64,000 bases of DNA from Planctomycetia bacterium. Lineage in GTDB: Bacteria; Planctomycetota; Phycisphaerae; UBA1845; UTPLA1. Positions 51,698 to 60,779 of the stretch are shown here, piece after piece. The first letter of the stretch is position 1; every line of letters starts with the position of its first letter. Location: the NCBI GenBank assembly GCA_015075745.1, contig JABTTW010000001.1:3286001-3350000 (forward strand), written 5' to 3'. The notes under the pieces are model-generated. The model did no database searches, was not told the DNA's origin, and saw nothing but the letters and a program-made list of their open reading frames with translations. The translations under genes were made by a program, and so were the position numbers.

Positions 51698-53080
51698 ATG
51701 CCGCACAAAAAAAAACTTCTCATCGTCGCCAATCGACTGCCCATGCACCGCGCCGCAAAAGGCGCCACCAGCAAATGGGAGATCAGCCCCGGTGGTCTTG
51801 TCACCGCCATGTCCCCCATTCTCGCTCGCCACGGCGGGTCGTGGATCGGGTGGCCCGGCGTCGCCGGCAGCGCCATCAGGCCTTTCGAGTCCGGCGGCAT
51901 TCATATCGTTCCCGTCAGTCTGACCAGAAAGGAAATCGAGACCTACTACGAAGGGTTTGCCAACGAAACCCTGTGGCCTCTCTATCACGACGCGATTCGG
52001 GCCCCCAAGTTCATCAGCGCCTGGTGGAAGCCCTATGTCGATGTCAACTGGAGATTTGCCCGGGCAGCCGCCAGGCAGGCCAAGCGCGGCCAACTCGTCT
52101 GGATACACGACTACCACCTCCAACTCGTTCCCCGCATGCTGAGGGAATTGCGACCCGACGTCCGCATCGGCTTCTTCCTGCACATTCCCTTTCCACCGGA
52201 CGAGCTCTTCGCGTGGCTGCCGACGCGCTGTGAAGTTCTTCAGGGCATCCTCGGATCTGATCTTGTCGGGTTTCAGACCCCCGCGGATGTCCACGCCTTT
52301 TCCCGCGCGGCGCGCCGGTTCACTTCGGCCACGGGATCGGACTCCAAATTGCGCTATGGCGATCGGTCGGTTCAGGTCGGAGCATTCCCGATCTCCATCG
52401 ATTTCAAGTCTTTCGAATCGGAAGCGAAGAGGCCCGCCACGATCCGCAGGGCCCTCGATCTTCGCCGCAAGGTCGGTTCGACGCGCAAGCTGCTGCTCAG
52501 CGTCGACCGTCTCGACTATACGAAGGGCATGGATGGCAGACTTCTGGCCTTCGAGGAACTCCTGCGCCGCAAGGTCGTCACGGTTGACGACTGCCTTTTC
52601 ATGCAGGTCGCCGTGCCCAGCCGCGAGTCGGTGGACGAGTATGTCAAAATGCGGTCGCATATCGAGGCCATTGTCGGCCGTATCAATGGGGAGTTCAGCG
52701 TTCCCGGGCGCGTGGCGGTTCACTATTACCGTCGCCGCCTTCAGCGATCCGAGCTTGTCGCTTATTACCTCGCGGCCGATGTCATGCTTGTGACACCGCT
52801 TCGCGATGGGATGAATCTGGTGGCGAAGGAATACGTATCGACGCGAACCGCGAATTCCGGTGTCCTTGTGCTCAGTGAATTTGCGGGGGCGGCCAACGAA
52901 CTCACCAAAGCCCTTCTGGTGAATCCGCGCGATATCGACGGCATGGTCCGCGTGCTCGATACGGCCCTGCACCTGCCGAGCCCGGAGGTGAAGCATCGGA
53001 TGTCGTCGCTGCGGTCGCAGGTCCGCCGGCACGACGTCCACGCATGGGCCGAGAAGTTTTTTAAGGCATTGGAGAGATGA
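51698..53080 (+). CDS. otsA: Trehalose-6-phosphate synthase
   Basis: The protein has 460 residues, glycosyltransferase family 20. Motifs are VANRLPMHR, SPGGLVTAMSPIL, WIHDYHLQLVPRMLRELRP, FFLHIPFPPDELF, GSDLVGFQTPADVHAF, SVDRLDYTKGMDGRLLAFEE and LRDGMNLVAKEYVSTR. It joins UDP-glucose (or another NDP-glucose) with glucose-6-phosphate. The stop overlaps the start of the OtsB-GH15 gene by 4 bases (ATGA). The proteins act in sequence: this one makes trehalose-6-phosphate and the next dephosphorylates it. Confidence 0.96.
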   Translation: MPHKKKLLIVANRLPMHRAAKGATSKWEISPGGLVTAMSPILARHGGSWIGWPGVAGSAIRPFESGGIHIVPVSLTRKEIETYYEGFANETLWPLYHDAIRAPKFISAWWKPYVDVNWRFARAAARQAKRGQLVWIHDYHLQLVPRMLRELRPDVRIGFFLHIPFPPDELFAWLPTRCEVLQGILGSDLVGFQTPADVHAFSRAARRFTSATGSDSKLRYGDRSVQVGAFPISIDFKSFESEAKRPATIRRALDLRRKVGSTRKLLLSVDRLDYTKGMDGRLLAFEELLRRKVVTVDDCLFMQVAVPSRESVDEYVKMRSHIEAIVGRINGEFSVPGRVAVHYYRRRLQRSELVAYYLAADVMLVTPLRDGMNLVAKEYVSTRTANSGVLVLSEFAGAANELTKALLVNPRDIDGMVRVLDTALHLPSPEVKHRMSSLRSQVRRHDVHAWAEKFFKALER

Positions 53081-55599
53081 ATCCGCTTCAACCATCGGTA
53101 CTTGAGATCGCCACGGCGCCGATCCTCCTGGTCGCCTGTGACTTCGACGGCACCCTCGCGCAGATCGTCGAGGACCCCGCCGCCGCCCGGCCGGATGCGG
53201 AGGCGGTTGAGGCGCTCGAGAAACTCGCTGCGTTGCCACAGACCCACGTCGCGGTGATCTCCGGCAGGGCGCTTGCCGACCTTCAGAAACTCATGGGCGA
53301 TGTCGACGGCATTGAGCTGATCGGCAGCCACGGATCGGAATCGAGCCTCGCCTTCGCATCCGGCCTGCCCGAGGCGGCGGTGTCGCTTCTTGACGAGTTG
53401 CAGAAGCAGGTCGAGCAGATCGCATCGAGATTCCCCGGCATGCTCATCGAACGCAAGCCCGCCAGCGTCGCCGCACACTATCGCTCGGTGGATGCGGCCC
53501 ATCGCGATGAGGTTCAGTCGGCGCTGCTCGCCGGCCCCGCCAGACTCGAGGGCGTTTTTATTCGTCCCGGAAAATGCGTGATCGAACTGGCGGTTGTCGA
53601 AATGAGCAAGGGGCGTGCGCTGCAGTCGATTCGATATCGGCTCGCGGCGACCGCCTCTGTTTTCATCGGCGATGACCAGACCGACGAGGAGGCCTTTGCC
53701 GTCATGGCGCCGCCGGACGTCTCCATCAAGGTGGGCGAGGGGGCGACGCTGGCCTCTCTGACCGTTGAAGATGTCGGCGCCGTCCGCGAACTTCTCACGA
53801 ATCTCGCGGTCACCCGCGAGCGATTCCTTGCGCAGTCTCTGGTCGCCCCGATTGAGCAGCACTCCATCCTTTCCGACCAGCGCACCGCCGCGCTGGTGAA
53901 CCCGCAGGGTCGCGTTGTCTGGTTGTGTCTGCCGCGCATCGACGGCTCGCCGCTCTTCGCCGAGCTTCTGGGCGGCCCCTATGCAGGCTATTTCGCCATC
54001 GCCCCGGTGAGCGCCGACGGGCCTATCGGGCAGTCGTACGTCGATCACTCGTTTGTACTTGAGACGCGCTGGAAGGATATGACGGTCACCGATTATCTCG
54101 ACTGCACCGCCGGCCGAGCCTTTCAGCGGGCAGGGAGGACGGACCTTATCCGGGTCATTCGCGGCAAAGGCCGCGCGATTATTACCTTTGCGCCCAAGAT
54201 CGACTTTGGACGAATGCCGACGCGCCTGATTCTCGTGGACGGCGGCCTTGAGGTCGATGGGTTTCTCGATCCTATCGTCTTGTATTCGCCGGGCGTCGAG
54301 TGGCGCGTCGTGGAGGATGGTCCGCACCAGTACGCGGCGGCGGAAATCGACCTCGGCGATGAGCCCGTTATACTCGAACTTCGTTACGGGACCGGCAATC
54401 TCGAGCCGCGTCGAAATCCGGAACAGCATCGGCGACAGGAAACGAAACAGTTCTGGTCGACCTGGACACAGACGCTGGTGCTTCCGTCGGTTCGGCCGGA
54501 ACTCGTGAGGCGCAGCGCTCTTGCGCTTCGCTCGCTGTTCCACGGACCGACCGGCGCGATTGCCGCCGCCGCCACGACGAGCCTGCCGGAGCACATTGGC
54601 GGCATTCGAAACTGGGACTATCGCTATTGCTGGCCTCGGGATGCCGCGCTCTCCGCCTCGGCGCTTGTCAGGCTGGGGACAACCGGACAAGCCATGAAGT
54701 TTCTCGACTGGCTGTTCGGCGTACTGGAGAGGTGTCCTTCGCCGGAATCGCTGGCCCCGGTCTATACCGTTGCAGGCGGTCACCTCATGCCGGAAGCGGA
54801 GATCGGCAGCCTGACCGGCTATCGGGGAAGTCGGCCGGTGCGCATCGGCAATCTCGCGTCTCATCAGGTGCAACTCGACGTATTCGGTCCCATTACAGAA
54901 CTCGTGGCGCTGTTGGCCGAGCACGGCGCGGCGCTTTCCTCTGAACACTGGCGTCTCGTGGAGAACATGGTGTCCGCCGTCGAGAACCGTTGGCTGGAGC
55001 CCGACCACGGCATCTGGGAAATCCGCCTCGCCCGTCGCCATCATGTCCATTCGAAGACGATGTGCTGGATGACGGTCGATCGCGCACTGGCCGTCGCCAG
55101 GTACTTCGGGCGCAAGCGGTCGCACTGGGCCGATCTGCGAGATTCGATTGCGCGGGATGTCCTGCAGCACGGCTGGAAAGAGCACCTGGGGGCGTTCAGC
55201 GGCACCTATGAGAATGAGCATCTGGATGCCGCCGTACTGGCCATTGGGTTGTCGGGGCTCATTGCGCCGACCGACGAGCGGTTCGTTCGCACGGTGGATG
55301 CCATTGAGAAAGAGTTGCGGGTGGGGCCGACGGTCTATCGCTATCGCGCCGACGATGGCATTGCCGGGATCGAAGGGGGCTTCAACCTCTGCACGGCCTG
55401 GCTGATTGAAGCTTACGCCGCCATCGGTCGACGCGATGCGGCGGAAGAACTGTTTGAACAGTACTGCGCCCTGGCGGGGCCTACGGGCCTGATGTCCGAA
55501 GAGTATGACCCGGTCGAGAAAGTCGCGCTGGGCAACTTCCCGCAGGCCTATTCTCACCTCGGCCTGATCAACGCGGCCGTGAGGCTTTCTCAACAGTAG
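53077..55599 (+). CDS. Trehalose-6-phosphate phosphatase fused to a GH15 hydrolase
   Basis: The protein has 840 residues. Residues 15-245 are a HAD-type phosphatase of OtsB type (LVACDFDGTLAQIVEDPAA; SGRALADLQKLMGD; FIGDDQTDEEAFAVMA). Residues 260-840 are glycoside hydrolase family 15 (LSDQRTAALVNPQGRVVWL; RNWDYRYCWPRDAALSASAL; GGFNLCTAWLIEAYA; QAYSHLGLINAA). GH15 includes glucoamylases and trehalases. The enzyme could thus both release trehalose from trehalose-6-phosphate and hydrolyse trehalose or a related glucoside. It overlaps otsA by 4 bases. Such fusions occur in other bacteria. Confidence 0.92.
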   Translation: MNPLQPSVLEIATAPILLVACDFDGTLAQIVEDPAAARPDAEAVEALEKLAALPQTHVAVISGRALADLQKLMGDVDGIELIGSHGSESSLAFASGLPEAAVSLLDELQKQVEQIASRFPGMLIERKPASVAAHYRSVDAAHRDEVQSALLAGPARLEGVFIRPGKCVIELAVVEMSKGRALQSIRYRLAATASVFIGDDQTDEEAFAVMAPPDVSIKVGEGATLASLTVEDVGAVRELLTNLAVTRERFLAQSLVAPIEQHSILSDQRTAALVNPQGRVVWLCLPRIDGSPLFAELLGGPYAGYFAIAPVSADGPIGQSYVDHSFVLETRWKDMTVTDYLDCTAGRAFQRAGRTDLIRVIRGKGRAIITFAPKIDFGRMPTRLILVDGGLEVDGFLDPIVLYSPGVEWRVVEDGPHQYAAAEIDLGDEPVILELRYGTGNLEPRRNPEQHRRQETKQFWSTWTQTLVLPSVRPELVRRSALALRSLFHGPTGAIAAAATTSLPEHIGGIRNWDYRYCWPRDAALSASALVRLGTTGQAMKFLDWLFGVLERCPSPESLAPVYTVAGGHLMPEAEIGSLTGYRGSRPVRIGNLASHQVQLDVFGPITELVALLAEHGAALSSEHWRLVENMVSAVENRWLEPDHGIWEIRLARRHHVHSKTMCWMTVDRALAVARYFGRKRSHWADLRDSIARDVLQHGWKEHLGAFSGTYENEHLDAAVLAIGLSGLIAPTDERFVRTVDAIEKELRVGPTVYRYRADDGIAGIEGGFNLCTAWLIEAYAAIGRRDAAEELFEQYCALAGPTGLMSEEYDPVEKVALGNFPQAYSHLGLINAAVRLSQQ

Positions 55600-55758
55600 G
55601 GCAATTGCGGCGATCCACGGGGTCCGGCGGACCAGGGGCCCATTCGGCCGAAGGCGGCCCATCCCGTCTGCTCCCGGGGAAATCAGCTTGTTTTCATCGC
55701 CATCGGGTTTTGTCCGCTTCAGGCGAGCGGGAACCGACGGCTTCCCGATATATATGAC

Positions 55759-56550
55759 ATGAAGACTCATCCACGAACGGTTCTGATTGTCACGGCGATC
55801 TTTTCGCTTCTCCTCTTGTCCGCGGCGTGCAGCCTGAATGATCTCAAAACGCCCGAGCGTCAGGAGAAGGGGCTGGTCATCGTTCTGCCCGGCATCGAGG
55901 GGCCGAGCTACTGGAACTACAACCTTGCCCGTGGTCTGGCCGATGGCGGAGTGGAGAATGCCATTGAGATTTACGATTGGGGGACGCGCATTCCCGGCGG
56001 GATGCTGATCAATCTGGCGGACTACGAGCGCAATCGGGCGATGGCGGCCAGCCTGCGCGATTACATCGTTACTTATTTGAAAGACCATCCGGGGCGCGAT
56101 GTTCACGTCATCGGGCATTCGGGCGGCGGCGGCATCGCCGTGCTTGCGGCGGAGATGCTCCCGGCGGACAAGCCGATTTCCTCGGTGATCCTTCTCGCCG
56201 CGGCGTTGAGCCCCGACTACGACCTTCGGCCGGCGCTGAAGAACACGCGCCGAGGCATCTTCAATTACTACTCGCAGCTTGATGCCGGGTTCCTCGGGGT
56301 GGGCACCAGCGTGGCCGGGACCATCGATCGCAAGCACACGCCGGCCGCCGGGGCGATGGGATTCAATCGGCCGGGCAGCGAATCGGCGGACGGCGACCTT
56401 TACCGCAAGCTCCAGCAGATCAAGTGGGACCCGAAGATGCGCGGGTACGGCCACATGGGGGATCACATGGGCTGGACGAATCCGTCGTTTGTCAGGCATT
56501 ATCTCGCCCCATTGGTCGTGGAATTGGGCCGGCCGGATGATTTTGAATGA
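55759..56550 (+). CDS. Alpha/beta-hydrolase lipoprotein
   Basis: The protein has 263 residues. The lipoprotein signal (VLIVTAIFSLLLLSAACSLN) has lipobox SAAC. The hydrolase part has GLVIVLPGIEGPSYWNYNLA, the nucleophile elbow IGHSGGGGIAV and a late GHMGDHMGW with the likely catalytic His. The oxyanion region and the elbow GHSGGG resemble secreted lipases or esterases. It stands alone; the substrate is unknown. Confidence 0.82.
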   Translation: MKTHPRTVLIVTAIFSLLLLSAACSLNDLKTPERQEKGLVIVLPGIEGPSYWNYNLARGLADGGVENAIEIYDWGTRIPGGMLINLADYERNRAMAASLRDYIVTYLKDHPGRDVHVIGHSGGGGIAVLAAEMLPADKPISSVILLAAALSPDYDLRPALKNTRRGIFNYYSQLDAGFLGVGTSVAGTIDRKHTPAAGAMGFNRPGSESADGDLYRKLQQIKWDPKMRGYGHMGDHMGWTNPSFVRHYLAPLVVELGRPDDFE

Positions 56551-56998
56551 GGCGGCGAGCTGGGCGGGGCCTTTCTGCGAAGGTGACATAAGGTGACACA
56601 GCCGATTTTTTTGGATGGCAACTCTTGTGGCGGGCATGTGTTGGGGCAAGTCGCGATTTGGGTGGTTTTTGACGGCCAGCAGGCGTCGCCGATGAGAGGC
56701 CCGCGGGGTTAATCGTCGCGGATCGAAGCCGGCGATCGTCGGGCGCGGCAGTGGGCTTGATGGCAAACATCGCATAGAGAATCTTTGCTCCATGTGCGCG
56801 CGGATTTGAAGGCCGAAGGTGGGTCTTGAACCGCCCGGACGCAAGTCCGGGGCTCTTTGGCGGCGCTACGGAGGAGGCGCGAGGGGGCTGTTCAGGGGCA
56901 GCGGCTCAATGGGGCCGATTCCGGCGCGAGGGGGCGCTTGGTTGGGGGTTCGGTGGCTGCGGGAGTCGGGGTTTTGGCTGTGTTCCGGATGGCGAGGT
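56551..56998. other. 448-base non-coding gap
   Basis: This lies between convergent genes. It contains the palindromic repeat copy 2 at 56831-56855; otherwise no gene or clear terminator is visible. A long minus-strand open frame across the region is a shadow. Confidence 0.45.
56831..56855. repeat. Palindromic intergenic repeat, copy 2
   Basis: CCCGGAC and GTCCGGG pair around GCAA, a GNRA-type loop. 22 of 25 bases match 20148-20172, and all three differences fall in the closing pair and loop. Confidence 0.6.
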
Positions 56999-57343
56999 CT
57001 AGCCGTTTCTTCGCATCGGGTCGCCCATGGATGCTCCGATGATGCAGAAGAGGTGGAGTATGACTCCGGGGAAGATGAAGAAGAGATAGCCGATAGGGAC
57101 AAAGATCAGCCAGGCAATTCCATTGAGTATCTGACCTTTGTAGATCTGTCCGAGGCCGGGGATGAGGAAGCTGAGGACGGCGGCGATGCCGGGGTTCCAG
57201 AGTTGCTGCGGCGGGGCGTGGACGATGAAGGGCGGCGGTGCGGATGGGCCGGCGGTGGATCGGATGGGGTCTCCGCAGTTGGGGCAGGCGCTGGCGCGGA
57301 CGGAGACTTGGCGGCCGCAGGCGGGGCAATAGATCATTTTCAT
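56999..57343 (-). CDS. Zinc-ribbon membrane protein (TM2-like)
   Basis: The protein has 114 residues. GGGAGG before ATG 57343 sets the start (a GTG one codon upstream is less likely). Two CxxC knuckles (YCPACGRQVSVRASACPNCG) form a zinc ribbon at the N-terminus. After a Pro-rich linker come two membrane segments with WNPGIAAVLSFLIPGLGQI and YKGQILNGIAWLIF, typical of TM2-like proteins. The function is unknown. Confidence 0.82.
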   Translation of the reverse strand: MKMIYCPACGRQVSVRASACPNCGDPIRSTAGPSAPPPFIVHAPPQQLWNPGIAAVLSFLIPGLGQIYKGQILNGIAWLIFVPIGYLFFIFPGVILHLFCIIGASMGDPMRRNG

Positions 57344-57490
57344 CACAGTCGCCTCCCAAGCAGAATTGTCGTTATGGGATTGTATATTTTTGGGGGGCTT
57401 GGCATCAAGGCGGGGCCTGTAGGATAGGCGGATTGCGGCGGCGCGGGCTTTCGCGGTGGATCAGTTTTCGACGCGCAGATCAGGGTCACG

Positions 57491-58279
57491 ATGAAAAAAG
57501 TGAATGCCCACGTGGTTTGCGTGGACAAGAAGAAGAAGTTTTCATCGGCGACGCTGCCGAGTGACGCGCTATTGCGGCTGGAGACGGCGTTTGGCGCGGG
57601 CTCGTGGTGGCGCGATAAGTGGACGGCCAAGGCGTTTCGGGAAGCGGCACGGGATGTGCTGCGCGAGCATGGCGGATTGGTGCTGATCGGGCCGTCGGTG
57701 AAGTTTGAAGTTCCGCCGCCGTTCTCGGAGATGTTTGAACCGATCGAGATCAGCACGGGGCTGGGCGACGATCGCGAGCGGCTCAAGACGATTTCCGGGG
57801 AAGAGCCAACCCGTCAGGAGCGGTGGACCCGGGTGGGTCGATGGATCGCCGTGTTTGCCATACTTTTTGGTCTGGCCGCAATGACGCTTGCCTATCTGCG
57901 CGGTCTGCCGAGACAGGCCATTACCATCATCATGCTGTCAATCGGGGGTACGGGAGTCATCGTCTGGCTCGCGGTTACGCTCAGTCGTTACGGCGACCGG
58001 TGCTTTCTGGTGCCGGGCGGCGTGGCGATGATTCGTCGACCGGTGCGCCGCGGGCAGCCGCCGCGCGTCACGGTGCTTTCGCGCACAGATTCGTGCCTGG
58101 TATTTCGCTACGTGACTCAGGGTAAGACGGTGGTGCTCAAAATGGAGCTATGGACGCACGCTGGGCGGACGGTTTCGCGCGGCGTGTCCGAGCGCGAGGC
58201 GATGAGCCTGCTGGCGACGTGGCAGGGGGAAATGTCGCCGCCGGACGATTCCAAGTTGATGGAATTGGTGAGCTGGTAG
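57491..58279 (+). CDS. Membrane protein of unknown function with two helices
   Basis: The protein has 262 residues. Residues 1-115 are soluble (VDKKKKFSSATLPSDALLRL), then two helices (WIAVFAILFGLAAMTLAYL; AITIIMLSIGGTGVIVWLAV), then a C-terminal beta domain with PRVTVLSRTDSCLVFRYV. I do not recognise a family. It is divergent from the TM2-like gene with 147 bases between them. Confidence 0.65.
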   Translation: MKKVNAHVVCVDKKKKFSSATLPSDALLRLETAFGAGSWWRDKWTAKAFREAARDVLREHGGLVLIGPSVKFEVPPPFSEMFEPIEISTGLGDDRERLKTISGEEPTRQERWTRVGRWIAVFAILFGLAAMTLAYLRGLPRQAITIIMLSIGGTGVIVWLAVTLSRYGDRCFLVPGGVAMIRRPVRRGQPPRVTVLSRTDSCLVFRYVTQGKTVVLKMELWTHAGRTVSRGVSEREAMSLLATWQGEMSPPDDSKLMELVSW

Positions 58280-58297
58280 GAAGAGAAACGTTAAAAA

Positions 58298-58321
58298 GTC
58301 AAAACGTCAAGACGTCAAAAC
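58298..58321. repeat. Three 8-base GTCAARAC tandem repeats
   Basis: GTCAAAAC-GTCAAGAC-GTCAAAAC at 58298-58321 lies between the stop codon of one gene and the stop codon of the convergent small gene. It has no terminator form. Confidence 0.7.
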
Positions 58322-58332
58322 TATTGATCGTT

Positions 58333-58536
58333 TCACTGTGAGAGAATCGCTGGGTAGAACTCAGACCAGTCTTCGTTGCGCGTGGATTCGGTCCAACTTG
58401 CAAGGCCGCGAGCCCCTAAAGATGGTACGACACCGCCTTCCACGGACGGGTCACCTTGAAGTAATTCCAGAAGGCGTTCGCGATCAGGAGGGGTTAGCGA
58501 CTTTACTTCTTCCAGAATTCGCTCGAGTTTGGTCAT
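58333..58536 (-). CDS. Small acidic helical protein, antitoxin-like in form
   Basis: The protein has 67 residues. The N-terminus MTKLERILEEVKSLTPPDRE followed by RLLELLQ is an amphipathic helix pair seen in many small hypothetical and antitoxin-like proteins. The rest is polar. No toxin gene is adjacent on either side, so a toxin-antitoxin role is not supported. It is divergent from the helicase gene. Confidence 0.45.
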   Translation of the reverse strand: MTKLERILEEVKSLTPPDRERLLELLQGDPSVEGGVVPSLGARGLASWTESTRNEDWSEFYPAILSQ

Positions 58537-58620
58537 GTGAGCAGTCTAGGGTACCGGGCCTCGACAGAAAAGTGCAAGAACCAAAGACGGAGACGGAAGA
58601 GGAGAGAAACTCGGAGTATC

Positions 58621-60774
58621 ATGTTGGCGATGATCGAGAGCACTTTGTTCGACAATTTGACGGGGCCGCAGTTGGAGGCGGTGCGGCATGTGGAGGGGCC
58701 GCTCCTTGTGCTGGCCGGGGCGGGTTCGGGCAAGACGCGGGTGATTACGCGGCGGGCGGTGCACATCGCGCGGACGACGGGGCGGCCGGACCAGGTGCTG
58801 GCGATTACCTTTACGAACAAGGCGGCGGGGGAGATGCGCGAGCGGATCGGCGCGCTGGGGATTTCGCAGCGGATGTGGGTGCACACGTTTCATTCGCTGT
58901 GCGCGCGGCTGCTGCGCGAATATGCGGGGGCGGCGGGGGTGAGCCCGACGTACTCGATCTTTGATCAGGCGGATCGGCGGTCGGTGATTCGCGACGCGAT
59001 CGCCGAGTGCGGGCTGGCGACGGAGAACTGGCAGCCGCGCATGGTGGAGGAAAAGATCAGCGAGGCGAAGAACCGGCTGCTGGGTGCGGAGGAATTCGCG
59101 GCGGAGGCGTCGGACTTTTCGGGGCGGACCATCGGGCAGGTGTACGCGAAGTATGAGGAGTTGATGGCGGCGCAGCAGGCGTGCGACTTTGACGACCTCT
59201 TGATGCGGTTCGCGGTGCTGCTGCGGGACGATGCGGCGGTGCGGGAGGAATTGGCGGATCGGTTTCGGTACCTGCTGATCGACGAGTATCAGGATACGAA
59301 TCATGCTCAATATGTGATTGCGTCGCAGCTTGCGACGGGGCATCGGAACATCTGCGCGACGGGGGATCCGGACCAGTCGATTTATGCGTGGCGGGGGGCG
59401 GACATTCGAAACATTCTGGACTTCGAGGCGGACTATCCGGAGGCGAAGATCGTCCGGCTGGAGCAGAACTTCCGCAGCACGGGGGCGATCCTGTCGGCGG
59501 CGTCGTGTCTGATCGATCACAACATGCATCGCAAGCCGAAGGCGCTTTTTACGGAGGGGGAGTCGGGGGCGGCTGTGCGGGTGTGGTCTTGCGAGGACGA
59601 GCGGCAGGAGGCGACGCGGGTTGCCGGCGACATTCGCGAGGCACTGGCGGAGGGGCGGCAGGCGGGGGACGTGGCGATTTTCTATCGGGTCAACGCGCTG
59701 AGCCGGGCGATTGAGGATGGGCTGCGCTCGGCGGGGATACCGTATCAGATCGCGCGGGGGGTGGAGTTCTACGGACGCAAGGAGATCAAGGACGTGCTGG
59801 CGTATCTGCGGATCATCGAGAATCCGGCGGATGAGACGGCGCTGTTTCGGGCGATGGGGGCGCCGACGCGGGGCATCGGCAAGACGACGATGCGGAAGAT
59901 CACGGAGCTGGCGCGCGAGGGGCGGAGCCTGGACGAGGCGATGGCGGCGATGCAGTCGGGGCGTGCGGCGGCGGCGAAGCGGATCGGGGCGTTTGCCGAA
60001 ATGCTTGCGGTGTTTCGGGCGATGCCGCGCCGGCCGGTGCGGGAGATTGTGGAGCGGGTGCTGAAGGAGTCGGGGCTGGAGGCGTCGCTTTCGGGTCAGG
60101 AGGAGATCGACAATGAGCCGCTGGCCAACGTGTATGAACTGGTGAACGCGGCGGGGCAGTTTGACGGCGACCAGCCGGAGGGGACGCTGGGCGACTGGTT
60201 GCAGCAGATCAGCCTGGTGAGCGATGCGGATGCGATCGAGGAGGCAGGCGGGACAGTAACGCTCATGACCCTGCACACGGCGAAGGGGCTGGAGTACCCG
60301 ATGGTGTACATCGTCGGGCTGGAGGAGGGGCTCCTGCCGCACAAGCGGTCGCTGGCGGGAGAGGAGTCCGGGGTGGAGGAGGAGCGGCGGCTTTGCTTCG
60401 TGGGGATGACGCGGGCGAAGGAGCGACTGACGCTCTCGGGGGCGCGGTACCGGATGACTCGCGGGATTACCGAACGCTCGATCGCTTCGCGGTTTCTACG
60501 GGAGCTGCCGGATGAAGAGGTCGAGCGCGATTCGTTTGAATCGCAGCGCGATCGGAGCATGGCGCACCTGGGGGAGTACAACGACGGCGACGGGCACATG
60601 GCGGCGGGGGGCTACTATCCGGGACAGCGTGTGCGGCACGAGGAGTATGGAGACGGGGAAGTGGTGGCGCTGGAGCCGCGGGGGCGGTCGATGTATGTGC
60701 GGATTTTCTTCAACGACTATGGCGAGCGGTCGTTTGCCATGGAGCATGTTTCGCTGATTGTGATGGATGCGTAG
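58621..60774 (+). CDS. UvrD/PcrA-type ATP-dependent DNA helicase
   Basis: The protein has 717 residues, with GGAG 5 bases before ATG 58621; Met4 is an alternative start. Superfamily 1 motifs: Walker A LVLAGAGSGKTRVITRRAVH, Ia ITFTNKAAGEMRERI, II LLIDEYQDTNHAQY, III GDPDQSIYAWRGAD, IV VRLEQNFRST, V VTLMTLHTAKGLEYPMVYI and VI VGMTRAKERLTLS. The end (GQRVRHEEYGDGEVVALEPR) is the Tudor-like domain of PcrA that binds RNA polymerase. It unwinds 3'-5' in repair and in clearing stalled polymerase. The coding strand is very GC-rich. Confidence 0.95.
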   Translation: MLAMIESTLFDNLTGPQLEAVRHVEGPLLVLAGAGSGKTRVITRRAVHIARTTGRPDQVLAITFTNKAAGEMRERIGALGISQRMWVHTFHSLCARLLREYAGAAGVSPTYSIFDQADRRSVIRDAIAECGLATENWQPRMVEEKISEAKNRLLGAEEFAAEASDFSGRTIGQVYAKYEELMAAQQACDFDDLLMRFAVLLRDDAAVREELADRFRYLLIDEYQDTNHAQYVIASQLATGHRNICATGDPDQSIYAWRGADIRNILDFEADYPEAKIVRLEQNFRSTGAILSAASCLIDHNMHRKPKALFTEGESGAAVRVWSCEDERQEATRVAGDIREALAEGRQAGDVAIFYRVNALSRAIEDGLRSAGIPYQIARGVEFYGRKEIKDVLAYLRIIENPADETALFRAMGAPTRGIGKTTMRKITELAREGRSLDEAMAAMQSGRAAAAKRIGAFAEMLAVFRAMPRRPVREIVERVLKESGLEASLSGQEEIDNEPLANVYELVNAAGQFDGDQPEGTLGDWLQQISLVSDADAIEEAGGTVTLMTLHTAKGLEYPMVYIVGLEEGLLPHKRSLAGEESGVEEERRLCFVGMTRAKERLTLSGARYRMTRGITERSIASRFLRELPDEEVERDSFESQRDRSMAHLGEYNDGDGHMAAGGYYPGQRVRHEEYGDGEVVALEPRGRSMYVRIFFNDYGERSFAMEHVSLIVMDA

Positions 60775-60779
60775 ACGCG

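Noticed and set aside
52765..56844. 1359-codon minus-strand open frame opposite otsA, otsB-GH15 and the lipase
   Set aside because: It is antisense to three genes with clear family motifs, and its composition is rich in Arg, Pro, His and Gln as expected for a GC-rich shadow frame.
58546..60342. 598-codon minus-strand frame opposite the helicase
   Set aside because: All SF1 helicase motifs are on the plus strand; the antisense frame is Arg/Leu/Pro-rich filler.
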